Part shown: piece by piece, positions 13,567-13,689 of the stretch
Position numbering within the stretch: the first letter of the stretch is position 1
Layout: the number at the start of each line of letters is the position of its first letter
Assembly: GCA_003819755.1 (NCBI GenBank)
Contig: RPQK01000106.1
Location: 1-13,689 of the forward strand
Source of the DNA: Acidobacteriota bacterium
Lineage (GTDB): Bacteria; Acidobacteriota; UBA6911; RPQK01
DNA: 13,689 nt
Direction: 5' to 3'
The notes under the pieces: model-generated
Seen by the model: only the letters and a program-made list of their open reading frames with translations
What the model was told of the DNA's origin: nothing
The model's database searches: none
Program-made: the position numbers and the translations under genes

Positions 13567-13689
13567 TCAGTCCTCCTTGATTCTCAAGTGCAGCTCACGT
13601 AGTTGATCGGGGCTTACCGGTGAGGGCGAGCCGCTCATCATATCGACCGCGCGGGCAGTTTTGGGGAAAGCGATGACGTCGCGCAGGGA
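13567..13689 (-). CDS. aspS: Aspartyl-tRNA synthetase, C-terminal 40 residues (partial)
   Basis: Reading the minus strand from the window edge gives SLRDVIAFPKTARAVDMMSG, then a Ser/Pro-rich turn, and ends LRELHLRIKED before TGA (13569-13567). This is the characteristic C-terminus of bacterial class II aspartyl-tRNA synthetase; the (S)xRDVIAFPK segment belongs to the end of the catalytic domain, and bacterial enzymes then end in a short helix after an ANP/SP-type turn. Most of the gene, including class II motifs 1-3, lies beyond the right edge. Whether it is the discriminating or non-discriminating (Asp/Asn) type cannot be judged from this piece. The stop is 101 bases upstream of the VOC start. 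Confidence 0.92.
   Translation of the reverse strand, partial: SLRDVIAFPKTARAVDMMSGSPSPVSPDQLRELHLRIKED

Overview
The window looks like a stretch of an Acidobacteriota chromosome. This rests on moderate-to-high GC, a giant Oar-like TonB-dependent receptor with an N-terminal carboxypeptidase-regulatory-like domain, an M16 protease pair whose second member carries an extra C-terminal domain, and an elongation factor P with an unusual tip loop. The phylum is inferred from protein style, not from a marker alignment. I see no prophage, insertion sequence, CRISPR array or tRNA gene. Ten protein genes (one cut by the window edge) and the tail of a 5S rRNA fill the window.

Layout, left to right. 1-34 is the 3' end of a 5S rRNA, followed by a strong intrinsic terminator (42-74). 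A 250-bp spacer with inverted and tandem repeats leads into the TonB-dependent receptor (326-3778, +). A hairpin spacer separates it from a convergent pair on the minus strand, efp (4832-5389) followed by a nitrilase-family amidohydrolase (3850-4815). Divergent from efp is a plus-strand pair: a gamma-family PLP enzyme resembling methionine gamma-lyase or cystathionine gamma-synthase (5505-6719), and a shortened relative of CoA-transferase subunit B (6741-7235). The latter converges on mutL (7282-9147, -) through a perfect 52-bp palindrome whose two ends are the two stop codons. mutL is divergent from an M16 protease operon (9300-10835 and 10849-12975, +): a zinc-site subunit and a site-less partner fused to a LolA/LolB-like domain. 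The right end holds a VOC/glyoxalase protein (13070-13465, -) and the C-terminal 40 codons of aspS (13567-13689, -).

Functionally these are mostly independent housekeeping or envelope units: outer-membrane uptake, translation (efp, aspS, 5S), mismatch repair, sulfur amino-acid metabolism and periplasmic proteolysis. The two M16 genes very probably make one heteromeric enzyme. The PLP enzyme and CoA-transferase-like gene are probably co-transcribed, as are efp and the nitrilase.

The most unusual structure is between the genes. Five spacers hold an inverted array built from a short tandem word of about 7-10 bp, with a different word in each spacer; a sixth holds the perfect palindrome. Other points worth attention are apparently leaderless -10/ATG arrangements back to back for mutL and the M16 operon, the CoA-transferase-B relative that has lost its catalytic glutamate region, and an arginine at the EF-P tip.
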